In this document: piece after piece, positions 1 through 5,951 of the stretch
How the letters are laid out: every line of letters starts with the position of its first letter
Numbering within the stretch: position 1 is the first letter of the stretch
Assembly: GCA_958404085.1 (NCBI GenBank)
Contig: CATXZX010000132.1
Coordinates: 1-5,951 of the forward strand
Direction of reading: 5' to 3'
Origin: an uncultured Prevotellaceae bacterium
GTDB taxonomy: Bacteria > Bacteroidota > Bacteroidia > Bacteroidales > Bacteroidaceae
DNA length: 5,951 nucleotides
Notes under the pieces: generated by a model
The model's database searches: none
What the model was told of the DNA's origin: nothing
What the model saw: the letters and a program-made list of their open reading frames with translations, nothing else
Translations under genes and position numbers: made by a program

Positions 1-1
1 A

Positions 2-1258
2 CTGTCGGAGTACTTCGGCAAACACCTGAAGGGAGAGGCCGAACCCTTCGGTACCGACCGTACCCTGTCGCGCAGAAAACTGGAAGCAGTGCGCAAACAG
101 GTATGGGACGCATGGTGTGCGGCCAACAACCGGCTCAGCGAAGAAAAACTGGGGCCGCTCCGCCCGCTGACGAACGACAATCCCGGTTACTGGAAACTGC
201 CCGAAGAACTGGAGCCCCACGCCACCATGCCCTACTACTGGGGCAGCAAGGGCGAACGTCCTGAGGCCGGTTACCCCCTGTTCCTATACATACACGGTTC
301 GGGGCCCAAGGAACACGAATGGAGTACGGGGTTCAAGTTGTGCAGCAGCTTCGACGACGCCCCCTCGGCCTACTTCATTCCGCAGATTCCGAATGAAAAA
401 GATTACTACCGCTGGGCCATTCCGTCCAAGCAATACGCCTGGGAAAAACTGCTGCGCCAGGCCTTCGTGACGGGCAACATCAATCCCGACCGCATCTACT
501 TCTTCGGTATCTCGGAAGGCGGGTACGGAAGCCAGCGCATGGCCTCGTTCTATGCAGACTACCTGGCGGCAGCCGGTCCGATGGCCGGCGGCGAGCCCCT
601 GAAGAACGCGCCGGCCGAAAACTGCGGAAACATCGGTTTCTCGCTGCTGACCGGTGCCAAAGACTTCGGTTTCTACCGCAACGAACTGACCGGCTATGCC
701 ATAGAGGCCTACGACTCGCTGCTGAAAGCCCATCCCGACCGGTTCAAACACCGCATCCAGCTCATTCCGGAGCGCGGACACGGCATCGACTACAGCCCCA
801 CCACGCCGTGGCTGAAGCAACACATCCGGAATCCCTACCCCAAACACGTGACGTGGGAGGATTTCGACATGTACGGACGCTACCGCCAGGGATTCTACAA
901 CATCGTCGTAAACAAACGGGACGGAAACGGCGCACGCACCTACTATGAAATGGACATCGAGGGCAACCACATCCGGCTGAACATAAGCGACGTAACGTAT
1001 GAGACGACCAAGAAAGACCCGCAATGGGGCATCGAACTACGCTTCAAGCGTACGTACACCCCGGCCAAGCACTGCGACATCACGCTGTACCTGTGCGACC
1101 AACTCGTCGACCTGCGCAAGAAAGTGACCCTCACGGTAAACGGAAAAGAAGTGTTCAGCGGCCGCGTCAAGCCCAACCTGCGCCACATGGTCAACAGTTG
1201 CCGCACGTTCTTCGACCCGCAACGCATCTATCCAGCCGCCATCGACGTGAAGTTCTGA
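2..1258 (+). CDS. Alpha/beta-hydrolase (esterase-like), 5'-truncated by window edge
   Basis: This is the 3' part of a serine-hydrolase gene; 418 codons are visible. The frame is open from the first codon (position 2), and the sequence before the GTG at 89 reads as plausible protein, so the true start and any signal peptide lie outside the window. Numbering from the first visible codon, the alpha/beta-hydrolase core shows an oxyanion-type HGSG at 98-101 after a hydrophobic strand (LFLYI), the nucleophile elbow GISEGG with Ser171 (codon 512-514), a probable acid Asp221 in LLTGAKDFGF, and His260 in ERGHGID. The triad order Ser-Asp-His is complete. After about residue 275 comes a second, beta-rich region (e.g. 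VTLTVNGKEVFSGRVK), seen in PHB-depolymerase/prolyl-oligopeptidase-like esterases of Bacteroidota. The substrate cannot be told; an ester on a polysaccharide or a peptide are both possible. The next gene starts 60 bases downstream. The fold is confident, the exact activity is not. Confidence 0.85.
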   Translation: MSEYFGKHLKGEAEPFGTDRTLSRRKLEAVRKQVWDAWCAANNRLSEEKLGPLRPLTNDNPGYWKLPEELEPHATMPYYWGSKGERPEAGYPLFLYIHGSGPKEHEWSTGFKLCSSFDDAPSAYFIPQIPNEKDYYRWAIPSKQYAWEKLLRQAFVTGNINPDRIYFFGISEGGYGSQRMASFYADYLAAAGPMAGGEPLKNAPAENCGNIGFSLLTGAKDFGFYRNELTGYAIEAYDSLLKAHPDRFKHRIQLIPERGHGIDYSPTTPWLKQHIRNPYPKHVTWEDFDMYGRYRQGFYNIVVNKRDGNGARTYYEMDIEGNHIRLNISDVTYETTKKDPQWGIELRFKRTYTPAKHCDITLYLCDQLVDLRKKVTLTVNGKEVFSGRVKPNLRHMVNSCRTFFDPQRIYPAAIDVKF

Positions 1259-1317
1259 ACCCCGTCCCGCCTCATCGCCCATCCGAACCACAAACCGACA
1301 CCAAACACCCCGCATCG

Positions 1318-2496
1318 ATGGAACATCCCCTCCCAAAAACTCCACGCATCGACGTAGTAGACGCACTGCGCGGATTTGCCGTCATGGCCATCCTTCTGGT
1401 ACACAACCTGGAGCATTTCATTTTTTCGGTCTATCCCTCCGATTCGCCGGACTGGCTGCAGGCGCTGGACAAAGGCGTATTCGATGTCATCTTTATGCTC
1501 TTTGCCGGCAAGGCCTATGCCATCTTCGCCCTGTTGTTCGGCTTTACGTTCTACACTCAAAGCAACAACCAGAAAAAGCAGGGCAAGGATTTCGGCTACC
1601 GCTTTCTGTGGCGCCTGGTCCTGCTGGCGGGATTCGCCACACTGAACGCGGCGTTTTTTCCGGCGGGCGATGTACTACTGCTCTTCGTAGTGGTAGGTCT
1701 TGTACTGTTCCTGGCCCGTAACTGGAGCGACCAGGCCGTACTGCTGGCGGCCGTCTTCTTTCTGCTGCAACCCGTAGAATGGTATCACTACATCGCTTCG
1801 TTGATCGACCCGGCGCACCGGATGCCCGCCCTCGGAGTAGGCGCTATGTATACCGAAGTAGGAGCCTGTACCAAAGCCGGCGACTTCAGCGATTTCATCC
1901 TGTGCAACATCACGCTGGGCCAGAAAGCCAGTCTGTTCTGGGCCATAGGTGCCGGCCGATTCTTCCAGACCGCCGGCCTCTTCCTGTTAGGTTTCTACAT
2001 CGGCCGGAGCCGGCTGTTCGTCACTTCCGAGGCCAACCTCCGTTTCTGGACGAAGACGCTGATTGTTTCCGCCATAGCCTTCGCGCCGCTGTACACCCTG
2101 CACGGACTGATGGCCGGCAGCGAGGCATCCATCGTACGCTCCGCCGTATGGACCGTGTTCGACATGTGGCAAAAACTGGCCTTCACGGGTACATTGACGG
2201 CATCGTTCATCCTATTGTACCAAAGCGAAAAATTCCGCCGGTTGACCGACAGTCTGCGCTACTATGGCAAAATGAGCCTCACGAACTACATTTCACAGTC
2301 TATCGTAGGTGCTTTCATTTATTTTCCGTTCGGGTTGTATCTGGCTCCCCACTGCGGCTACACCGCCAGCCTGCTGATAGGCATCTGCGTATTCCTGTTG
2401 CAGGTAAGATGCTGCCGGTGGTGGCTTGTGGGACACCGGCAAGGACCGCTGGAACGCATCTGGCACAAATGGACCTGGATAGGTACAGACAAATAA
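1318..2496 (+). CDS. DUF418 / YeiB-family multi-pass inner-membrane protein
   Basis: This encodes a 392-residue integral membrane protein, a normal length for the DUF418 (YeiB-like) family. The N-terminus RIDVVDALRGFAVMAILLVHN (residues 10-30) is the family opening, related to the acyltransferase-3/heparan acetyltransferase type of membrane fold. About ten hydrophobic segments follow, for example near residues 58-80, 97-133, 138-155, 215-232, 243-260, 282-300 and 320-365. The C-terminal part carries the DUF418 signatures SLTNYISQSIVGAFIYFPFG and, near the end, GHRQGPLERIWHKWTWIG. The frame is open upstream to 1024, but that part overlaps the esterase gene, has an unlikely composition and lacks homology. 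The ATG at 1318, directly before the family N-terminus, is the credible start. No Shine-Dalgarno is seen; the 59-base gap before it is C/A-rich, which is common in Bacteroidota. A role in transport or acyl transfer is proposed for the family, but no substrate is known. Confidence 0.88.
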   Translation: MEHPLPKTPRIDVVDALRGFAVMAILLVHNLEHFIFSVYPSDSPDWLQALDKGVFDVIFMLFAGKAYAIFALLFGFTFYTQSNNQKKQGKDFGYRFLWRLVLLAGFATLNAAFFPAGDVLLLFVVVGLVLFLARNWSDQAVLLAAVFFLLQPVEWYHYIASLIDPAHRMPALGVGAMYTEVGACTKAGDFSDFILCNITLGQKASLFWAIGAGRFFQTAGLFLLGFYIGRSRLFVTSEANLRFWTKTLIVSAIAFAPLYTLHGLMAGSEASIVRSAVWTVFDMWQKLAFTGTLTASFILLYQSEKFRRLTDSLRYYGKMSLTNYISQSIVGAFIYFPFGLYLAPHCGYTASLLIGICVFLLQVRCCRWWLVGHRQGPLERIWHKWTWIGTDK

Positions 2497-2503
2497 ACGT
2501 ACA

Positions 2504-2555
2504 ACGGGGCGGAACGAGAGGCTGTAGCTTTTTCTTTCCGCCCCGTCCTTTTTAT
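2504..2555 (+). terminator. Rho-independent terminator after the DUF418 gene
   Basis: A perfect 11-bp inverted repeat, ACGGGGCGGAA (2504-2514) and TTCCGCCCCGT (2536-2546), encloses a 21-base loop and is followed by CCTTTTTATT. It starts 8 bases after the DUF418 stop codon, so it should end that transcript and separate it from argS. The GC-rich stem plus T tract is the standard intrinsic form; the loop is somewhat long. Confidence 0.85.
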
Positions 2556-2618
2556 TGCATTTAGACCGCGACGCGCTAAAAGCAAGCCTTTTATGCCATC
2601 CGTATGCTTTTTTTTGAG

Positions 2619-2626
2619 TAACTTTG
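2619..2626 (+). promoter_or_regulatory. Bacteroidota-type -7 promoter box (TAACTTTG) for argS
   Basis: TAACTTTG matches the Bacteroidota sigma-ABfr -7 consensus TAnnTTTG exactly. It lies in the gap between the upstream terminator and argS, 39 bases before the start codon, which would give a leader of roughly 30 bases. A clear TTTG -33 box at the usual spacing is not seen; the TTTG at 2613-2616 is too close to serve. The box also lies inside the upstream open extension of the argS frame (from TTG 2624), which argues for the ATG at 2666 as the start. Confidence 0.55.
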
Positions 2627-2665
2627 CGGACCTGTTACATTCACGAAACAATAAATAAGCACAAT

Positions 2666-4483
2666 ATGAGAATCGAAGAGGAGATTGTGGCCTCGGTTGT
2701 CCGCGCTATCCAGACGCTCTACGGACAGGAAGTGGAGGCCGCACAAGTTCAACTGCAAAAGACGAAAAAAGAATTCGAAGGACACCTGACGCTTGTTGTC
2801 TTCCCGTTTCTGAAACTATCGCGCAAGAAACCCGAAGAAACGGGTATGGAGATAGGGACATACCTGAAGGAACATGAACCGGCCATTGCCGGGTTCAACG
2901 TCATCAAAGGTTTTCTGAACCTGACGGTTTCCGCCGACCGCTGGACCGCCCTGTTGAACGACATCCACACCGACGAGCGTTACGGCCTGACAGCTCCGAC
3001 GGAGCAATCGCCCCTCGTCATGATAGAATACTCCTCGCCGAACACCAACAAGCCCCTCCACCTGGGCCACGTACGCAACAACCTGTTGGGCTGGGCCCTG
3101 GCGGGCGTTATGGAAGCCAACGGCTACCGCGTGGTAAAGACCAACATCGTAAACGACCGCGGCATACACATCTGCAAAAGCATGCTGGCCTGGCTGAAAT
3201 ACGGCAACGGCGAAACACCGGAGACCTCGGGAAAAAAGGGTGACCACCTCATCGGCGACTATTACGTAGCCTTTGACAAACACTTCCGCGCCGAAGTAGC
3301 CGAACTGAAGGCCAGTTTCATGGAAGAAGGCATGGACGAGGAAACTGCCAAAGCACGTGCCGAACAGGAATCGCCGCTCATGAAAGAAGCCCGCGAGATG
3401 TTGGTGAAATGGGAACAGAACGATCCGGAAACACGCGCCCTCTGGGAAAAAATGAACAACTGGGTTTACGCCGGATTCGACGAAACATACCGTGCGCTGG
3501 GTGTGGGATTCGACAAGATCTACTACGAATCGCAAACTTACCTGGAAGGCCGGAAAAAAGTACTCGAAGGATTGGAAAAAGGACTTTTCTACCGCCGCGA
3601 GGATGGTTCGGTATGGGCCGACCTGACGGCCGAAGGACTCGACGAGAAACTCCTCCTTCGCTCGGACGGCACCAGCGTCTACATGACACAGGACATCGGC
3701 ACGGCCAAGCTGCGCTTTGAGGACTATCCCATCGACCGCATGATTTACGTTGTGGGCAACGAACAGAATTATCACTTCCAGGTACTCTCCATACTGCTCG
3801 ACAAACTGGGATTCAAATGGGGCAAGGACCTCGTACACTTCTCCTACGGCATGGTGGAACTGCCGAACGGCAAAATGAAAAGCCGCGAAGGTACCGTCGT
3901 GGATGCCGACGAACTCGTAGCGGAAATGATTGCCACGGCTCGACGCACCAGCGAGGAACTGGGTAAGTTCGATGACATGGACGAGGCGGAGAAGAACGAA
4001 GTGGCACGCATTGTGGGACTGGGTGCGCTGAAGTATTTCCTGCTGAAGGTAGATGCCCGCAAGAACATGTTGTTCAACCCGGAAGAAAGCATCGACTTCA
4101 ACGGAAACACCGGCCCGTTCATACAATATACGTACGCGCGTATACGTTCTATCCTGCGCAAGGCCGGCGAACAGGGCATCGTGCTGCCCGACAGCTTGCC
4201 TGCCGGCATTCCGCTAAGTACCAAAGAGGAGGAACTGATTCAACACGTAGCCGACTTTGCCGCCACCGTACGCGAAGCCGGTACGGCATTCAGTCCGAGC
4301 GACATCGCCAATTATTGCTACGACCTGGTAAAGGAATACAACCAGTTCTACCACGATTTCAGCATTCTGCGTGAGGAAAACGCTACACTGAAGACGTTCC
4401 GGCTCGTCCTGTCGGCCAATGTGGCCAAAGTGGTACGCCTGGGTATGGGCCTGCTCGGCATCGAAATGCCCGAACGCATGTAA
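2666..4483 (+). CDS. argS: Arginyl-tRNA synthetase
   Basis: This cytoplasmic class I aminoacyl-tRNA synthetase joins arginine to tRNA-Arg using ATP and is essential for translation. The 605-residue product has the usual length and full domain order. The N-terminal tRNA-recognition domain (about 1-115) includes QLQKTKKEFEGHLTLVVFPF. The catalytic Rossmann domain opens with EYSSPNTNKPLHLGHVRNN, where HLGH (132-135) is the HIGH motif. The conserved NDRGIHICKSMLAW follows, then DGTSVYMTQDIGTAKLR and VVGNEQNYHFQVL. KMKSR (403-407) stands in the KMSKS position, as usual in this branch. The C-terminal DALR anticodon-binding domain begins near FIQYTYARIRSILRK and ends LGMGLLGIEMPERM. The ATG at 2666 is chosen over the in-frame TTG at 2624 because family N-termini start here and the promoter box overlaps the extension. 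It follows a terminator and its own promoter, and is followed 24 bases later by the RNase H gene, so the two are probably co-transcribed. No damage is seen. Confidence 0.98.
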   Translation: MRIEEEIVASVVRAIQTLYGQEVEAAQVQLQKTKKEFEGHLTLVVFPFLKLSRKKPEETGMEIGTYLKEHEPAIAGFNVIKGFLNLTVSADRWTALLNDIHTDERYGLTAPTEQSPLVMIEYSSPNTNKPLHLGHVRNNLLGWALAGVMEANGYRVVKTNIVNDRGIHICKSMLAWLKYGNGETPETSGKKGDHLIGDYYVAFDKHFRAEVAELKASFMEEGMDEETAKARAEQESPLMKEAREMLVKWEQNDPETRALWEKMNNWVYAGFDETYRALGVGFDKIYYESQTYLEGRKKVLEGLEKGLFYRREDGSVWADLTAEGLDEKLLLRSDGTSVYMTQDIGTAKLRFEDYPIDRMIYVVGNEQNYHFQVLSILLDKLGFKWGKDLVHFSYGMVELPNGKMKSREGTVVDADELVAEMIATARRTSEELGKFDDMDEAEKNEVARIVGLGALKYFLLKVDARKNMLFNPEESIDFNGNTGPFIQYTYARIRSILRKAGEQGIVLPDSLPAGIPLSTKEEELIQHVADFAATVREAGTAFSPSDIANYCYDLVKEYNQFYHDFSILREENATLKTFRLVLSANVAKVVRLGMGLLGIEMPERM

Positions 4484-4507
4484 AGAAGTGAATTAAGACG
4501 GGCGGAA

Positions 4508-5173
4508 ATGGGTAAAAAGGCAAAGTTTTACGTTGTATGGCACGGGGTAGAGCCCGGAATCTATACAGACTGGAAAACTTGCCAGCAACAGGTTAAAGGT
4601 TTCGAGGGAGCTGTATTCAAAGCATTCGACAGCCGCGAAGAAGCCGAAGGAGCCTACCACGATTCGCCTTACCGCTATTTGAAAAAGAAAACGCCGAAGG
4701 CCACAAGACCTCAAGGCCTTGTGGCCCCTCCGGCGGACCGTACCGATACCGTACTGCCCCTGCCGGCCGAAGTAACAGCCGAGGCCTTGGCCGTAGATGC
4801 GGCTTGTAGCGGAAATCCAGGCCGCATGGAGTATCGGGGGGTTTACCTGAGAACCGGACAAGAGGTCTTTCATTACGGACCTGTGTACGGAACGAACAAC
4901 ATCGGCGAGTTCCTGGCAATCGTACACGGACTGGCCGAGTTGAAACGCCGCGGACTGAAGATGCCCATATACAGCGATAGCCGAAATGCCCTGTTATGGG
5001 TGAAAAAGAAACAGTGCAAAACCAAACTGGAACGCTCCGAACGTACCGAAGCGCTCTTCCAACTCATCGAACGGGCCGAATCGTGGCTACGCAACAACCG
5101 TTACGAGACGCCGCTGCTCAAATGGGAAACCGAACGGTGGGGAGAAGTTCCGGCCGACTTCGGCCGCAAATAA
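4508..5173 (+). CDS. Viroplasmin-domain ribonuclease H (RNase HI family)
   Basis: This is a 221-residue, two-domain RNase H that cuts RNA in RNA-DNA hybrids, acting on R-loops and replication primers. Residues 3-58 form the viroplasmin/caulimovirus-VI-type hybrid-binding domain: KFYVVWHGVEPGIYTDWKTC, then VKGFEGAVFKAFDSREEA and AYHDSPY. This is the same domain found at the N-terminus of eukaryotic RNase H1. A proline-rich linker (about 59-88) follows, then the RNase HI fold. The four catalytic acids can be assigned: Asp97 in AVDAACSGNPG, Glu134 in NNIGEFLAIVHGL, Asp157 in YSDSRNAL, and Asp217 in PADFGRK at the extreme C-terminus. The enzyme is therefore probably active. The ATG at 4508 starts directly before the hybrid-binding domain; GGGCGGA just upstream is at best a weak ribosome-binding site. 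It lies 24 bases after argS, in the same direction, and likely shares its transcript. The symbol rnhA is often used for this activity, but I leave it blank because the architecture differs from the E. coli enzyme. Confidence 0.93.
   Translation: MGKKAKFYVVWHGVEPGIYTDWKTCQQQVKGFEGAVFKAFDSREEAEGAYHDSPYRYLKKKTPKATRPQGLVAPPADRTDTVLPLPAEVTAEALAVDAACSGNPGRMEYRGVYLRTGQEVFHYGPVYGTNNIGEFLAIVHGLAELKRRGLKMPIYSDSRNALLWVKKKQCKTKLERSERTEALFQLIERAESWLRNNRYETPLLKWETERWGEVPADFGRK
4699..4726. repeat. Short inverted repeat within the RNase H linker
   Basis: GGCCACAAG (4699-4707) and CTTGTGGCC (4718-4726) are perfect 9-base inverted arms around a 10-base spacer that itself overlaps the palindrome AAGGCCTT (4713-4720). 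It encodes part of the flexible proline-rich linker between the two domains of the RNase H. No T tract follows, so it is not an intrinsic terminator. It may fold in the mRNA or be chance. Confidence 0.5.
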
Positions 5174-5230
5174 AAAGCGGGCCCGGCTGAAACCGGACAT
5201 CCGCACATCCATATATAATAAGAACGCTAC

Positions 5231-5911
5231 ATGAAAGATTTTCTTCGTCTGATGGGCTTATATGTGGCCCCTTATAAAAAATACCTGGCAGGTTCGCTCA
5301 TTTTCAACCTGCTTTCGGCCTTATTGAACGTATTCTCGTTCATGTCGCTCATACCTATGCTGAACATGATCTTCAGTCTTGACAAAAAGACCTATATCTT
5401 TATTCCCTGGGACGCAGATAAATCCATCAAAGACATACTTATCAACAATTTATACTATTATACGACAGAATTCATCGAGGTCTACGGCCCTTCGCGTACG
5501 TTGCTCTACATCGGCCTGTTCCTGATTATCACCACACTGCTGAAGACGTCGTGCTACTTTGCCTCCGTCGCCATCATGGTTCCCCTGCGGACAGGCGTAG
5601 TACGCGACATCCGCTCCCGCGTATACCACAAAATCATCAGCCTGCCGCTTTCTTTTTTCTCAGACGAGCGCAAGGGCGACATCATAGCCCGCATGAGCGG
5701 CGACGTAAACGAGATTGAAAATTCCATTACCGGCTCGCTGGAGATGCTCATCAAGAACCCGATTCTTATTTTGTGCTACTTCAGTGTCCTGCTCTACACG
5801 TCGTACCAGCTTACCTTGTTCACCATCATCGTGATGCCGCTGATGGGATGGCTTATCGGTAGTATCGGTCGGAAACTGAAGCGCCGTTCGCTCGAAGCGG
5901 CTCGCGACTGA
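5231..5911 (+). CDS. MsbA-like ABC exporter, N-terminal membrane part only, broken at 3' end
   Basis: This is the start of a type IV ABC exporter in which membrane and ATPase domains are normally fused in one chain of about 600 residues. Such proteins in Bacteroidota flip lipids such as lipid A core or export other hydrophobic cargo across the inner membrane. Only 226 codons are open. TM1 spans about residues 17-48 and TM2 about 91-117. The cytoplasmic coupling region is clear (RTGVVRDIRSRVYHKI, then LPLSFFSDERKGDIIARMSG and DVNEIENS, about 120-165), and TM3-TM4 lie at about 172-212. The family resemblance runs to RKLKRRSLEA (214-223), after which homologues continue with a glutamine-rich stretch into the SQIEETLGGLRIIKAF region. 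Here the frame gives ARD and a stop. TM5-6, Walker A, signature and Walker B are all missing. The ATG at 5231 directly precedes a normal N-terminus; the gap before it is A/T-rich (ATATATAATAAG). As written the product could not work. Whether the gene is truly broken or the sequence is chimeric here is unresolved. Confidence 0.85.
   Translation: MKDFLRLMGLYVAPYKKYLAGSLIFNLLSALLNVFSFMSLIPMLNMIFSLDKKTYIFIPWDADKSIKDILINNLYYYTTEFIEVYGPSRTLLYIGLFLIITTLLKTSCYFASVAIMVPLRTGVVRDIRSRVYHKIISLPLSFFSDERKGDIIARMSGDVNEIENSITGSLEMLIKNPILILCYFSVLLYTSYQLTLFTIIVMPLMGWLIGSIGRKLKRRSLEAARD
5897..5907. other. Junction between ABC exporter and unrelated minus-strand sequence
   Basis: Left of here the + strand follows an ABC exporter up to the SLEA codons (5888-5899). 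Right of here the - strand follows a TonB-dependent receptor, whose recognisable part runs in from 5951 to about 5904. The breakpoint must therefore lie within a few bases of 5900. The bases around it contain short self-complementary pieces, for example CGCT (5889-5892) and AGCG (5896-5899), the kind of place where template switching could occur; this is inference. It is a rearrangement point or an assembly or amplification chimera. Confidence 0.65.
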
Positions 5912-5951
5912 TGATGTTCACTACACCGCCTACGGCATTCGATCCATAGAG
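5901..5951 (-). CDS. TonB-dependent receptor plug-domain fragment (partial at both ends)
   Basis: Read on the - strand from 5951, the bases translate as LYGSNAVGGVVNIISRE. This is the well-known signature near the end of the plug domain (PF07715) of TonB-dependent outer-membrane receptors, of the form LYGSxAxGGVINIIT. Such receptors take up siderophores, vitamins or glycans through the outer membrane. Only 17 codons are present. The upstream part of the receptor lies beyond the window, and the downstream part (rest of the plug and the barrel) is absent, replaced by the exporter sequence. The match is short but highly specific, and no other frame in this stretch gives a recognisable product. 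The subfamily, SusC-like or siderophore type, cannot be decided; the sequence looks nearer to the classical siderophore/vitamin receptors. Confidence 0.62.

Noticed and set aside
284..1024. 246-codon open frame on the - strand opposite the esterase
   Set aside because: The + strand frame has a complete catalytic triad and family motifs; the antisense translation shows none and is a codon-bias shadow.
1024..1317. Upstream in-frame extension of the DUF418 gene
   Set aside because: It overlaps the esterase 3' end in another frame, and its translation is rich in His, Arg, Pro and Gln with no family similarity; the ATG at 1318 fits the family N-terminus.
1779..2564. 261-codon open frame on the + strand overlapping the DUF418 gene and its terminator
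   Set aside because: It is out of frame with the conserved membrane protein, has Arg/Pro/His-rich composition and runs through the terminator hairpin.
2613..2616. TTTG as a -33 promoter element for argS
   Set aside because: It is only two bases from the -7 box, whereas the -33 element should lie about 19-21 bases upstream.
2816..4126. Long open frame (436 codons) on the - strand opposite argS
   Set aside because: It is antisense to a fully conserved argS, has low-complexity Val/Phe/His-rich translation and no recognisable domain; it arises from the codon bias of the real gene.
5177..5204. Possible terminator hairpin between the RNase H and exporter genes (GCGG..CCGG..CCGG..CCGC)
   Set aside because: The stem is interrupted by an unequal internal loop (two 4-bp helices) and no T tract follows, so an intrinsic terminator is not supported.

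Overview
This window is a stretch of ordinary chromosome from a member of the Bacteroidota, most likely order Bacteroidales with a fairly GC-rich coding style. Three things support this. The arginyl-tRNA synthetase reads like the Bacteroidales form over its whole length. The gene after it is the viroplasmin-domain RNase H typical of that group. The sequence before argS carries a Bacteroidota-type -7 box (TAnnTTTG), and starts lack Shine-Dalgarno sequences. I cannot name the genus.

Layout, left to right. Positions 2-1258 hold the 3' part of an alpha/beta-hydrolase (esterase-like) gene that begins before the window. Positions 1318-2496 hold a multi-pass membrane protein of the DUF418/YeiB family. 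A strong intrinsic terminator (2504-2555) closes that unit. A promoter-like -7 box (2619-2626) precedes argS (2666-4483), followed 24 bases later by a two-domain RNase H (4508-5173). After a 57-base gap comes the N-terminal part of an MsbA-like ABC exporter (from 5231). All five genes lie on the + strand. The first two may share a transcript. argS and the RNase H form a second unit, and the exporter is either its third gene or separately transcribed.

The one abnormal place is the right end. The exporter reading frame follows its family to about codon 223 (near 5899), then stops after three unrelated residues, far short of the usual length of about 600. The last 50 or so bases read, on the - strand, as LYGSNAVGGVVNIISR, the signature at the end of the plug domain of TonB-dependent outer-membrane receptors. 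The exporter has therefore been joined head-on to a fragment of an unrelated, oppositely oriented gene. Because this is so close to the end of the sequence, a chimeric assembly or amplification end is the most economical explanation; a real inversion or insertion is the alternative.

I found no CRISPR array, tRNA, rRNA, insertion sequence or defence/phage system. Apart from the end junction, this looks like housekeeping sequence.
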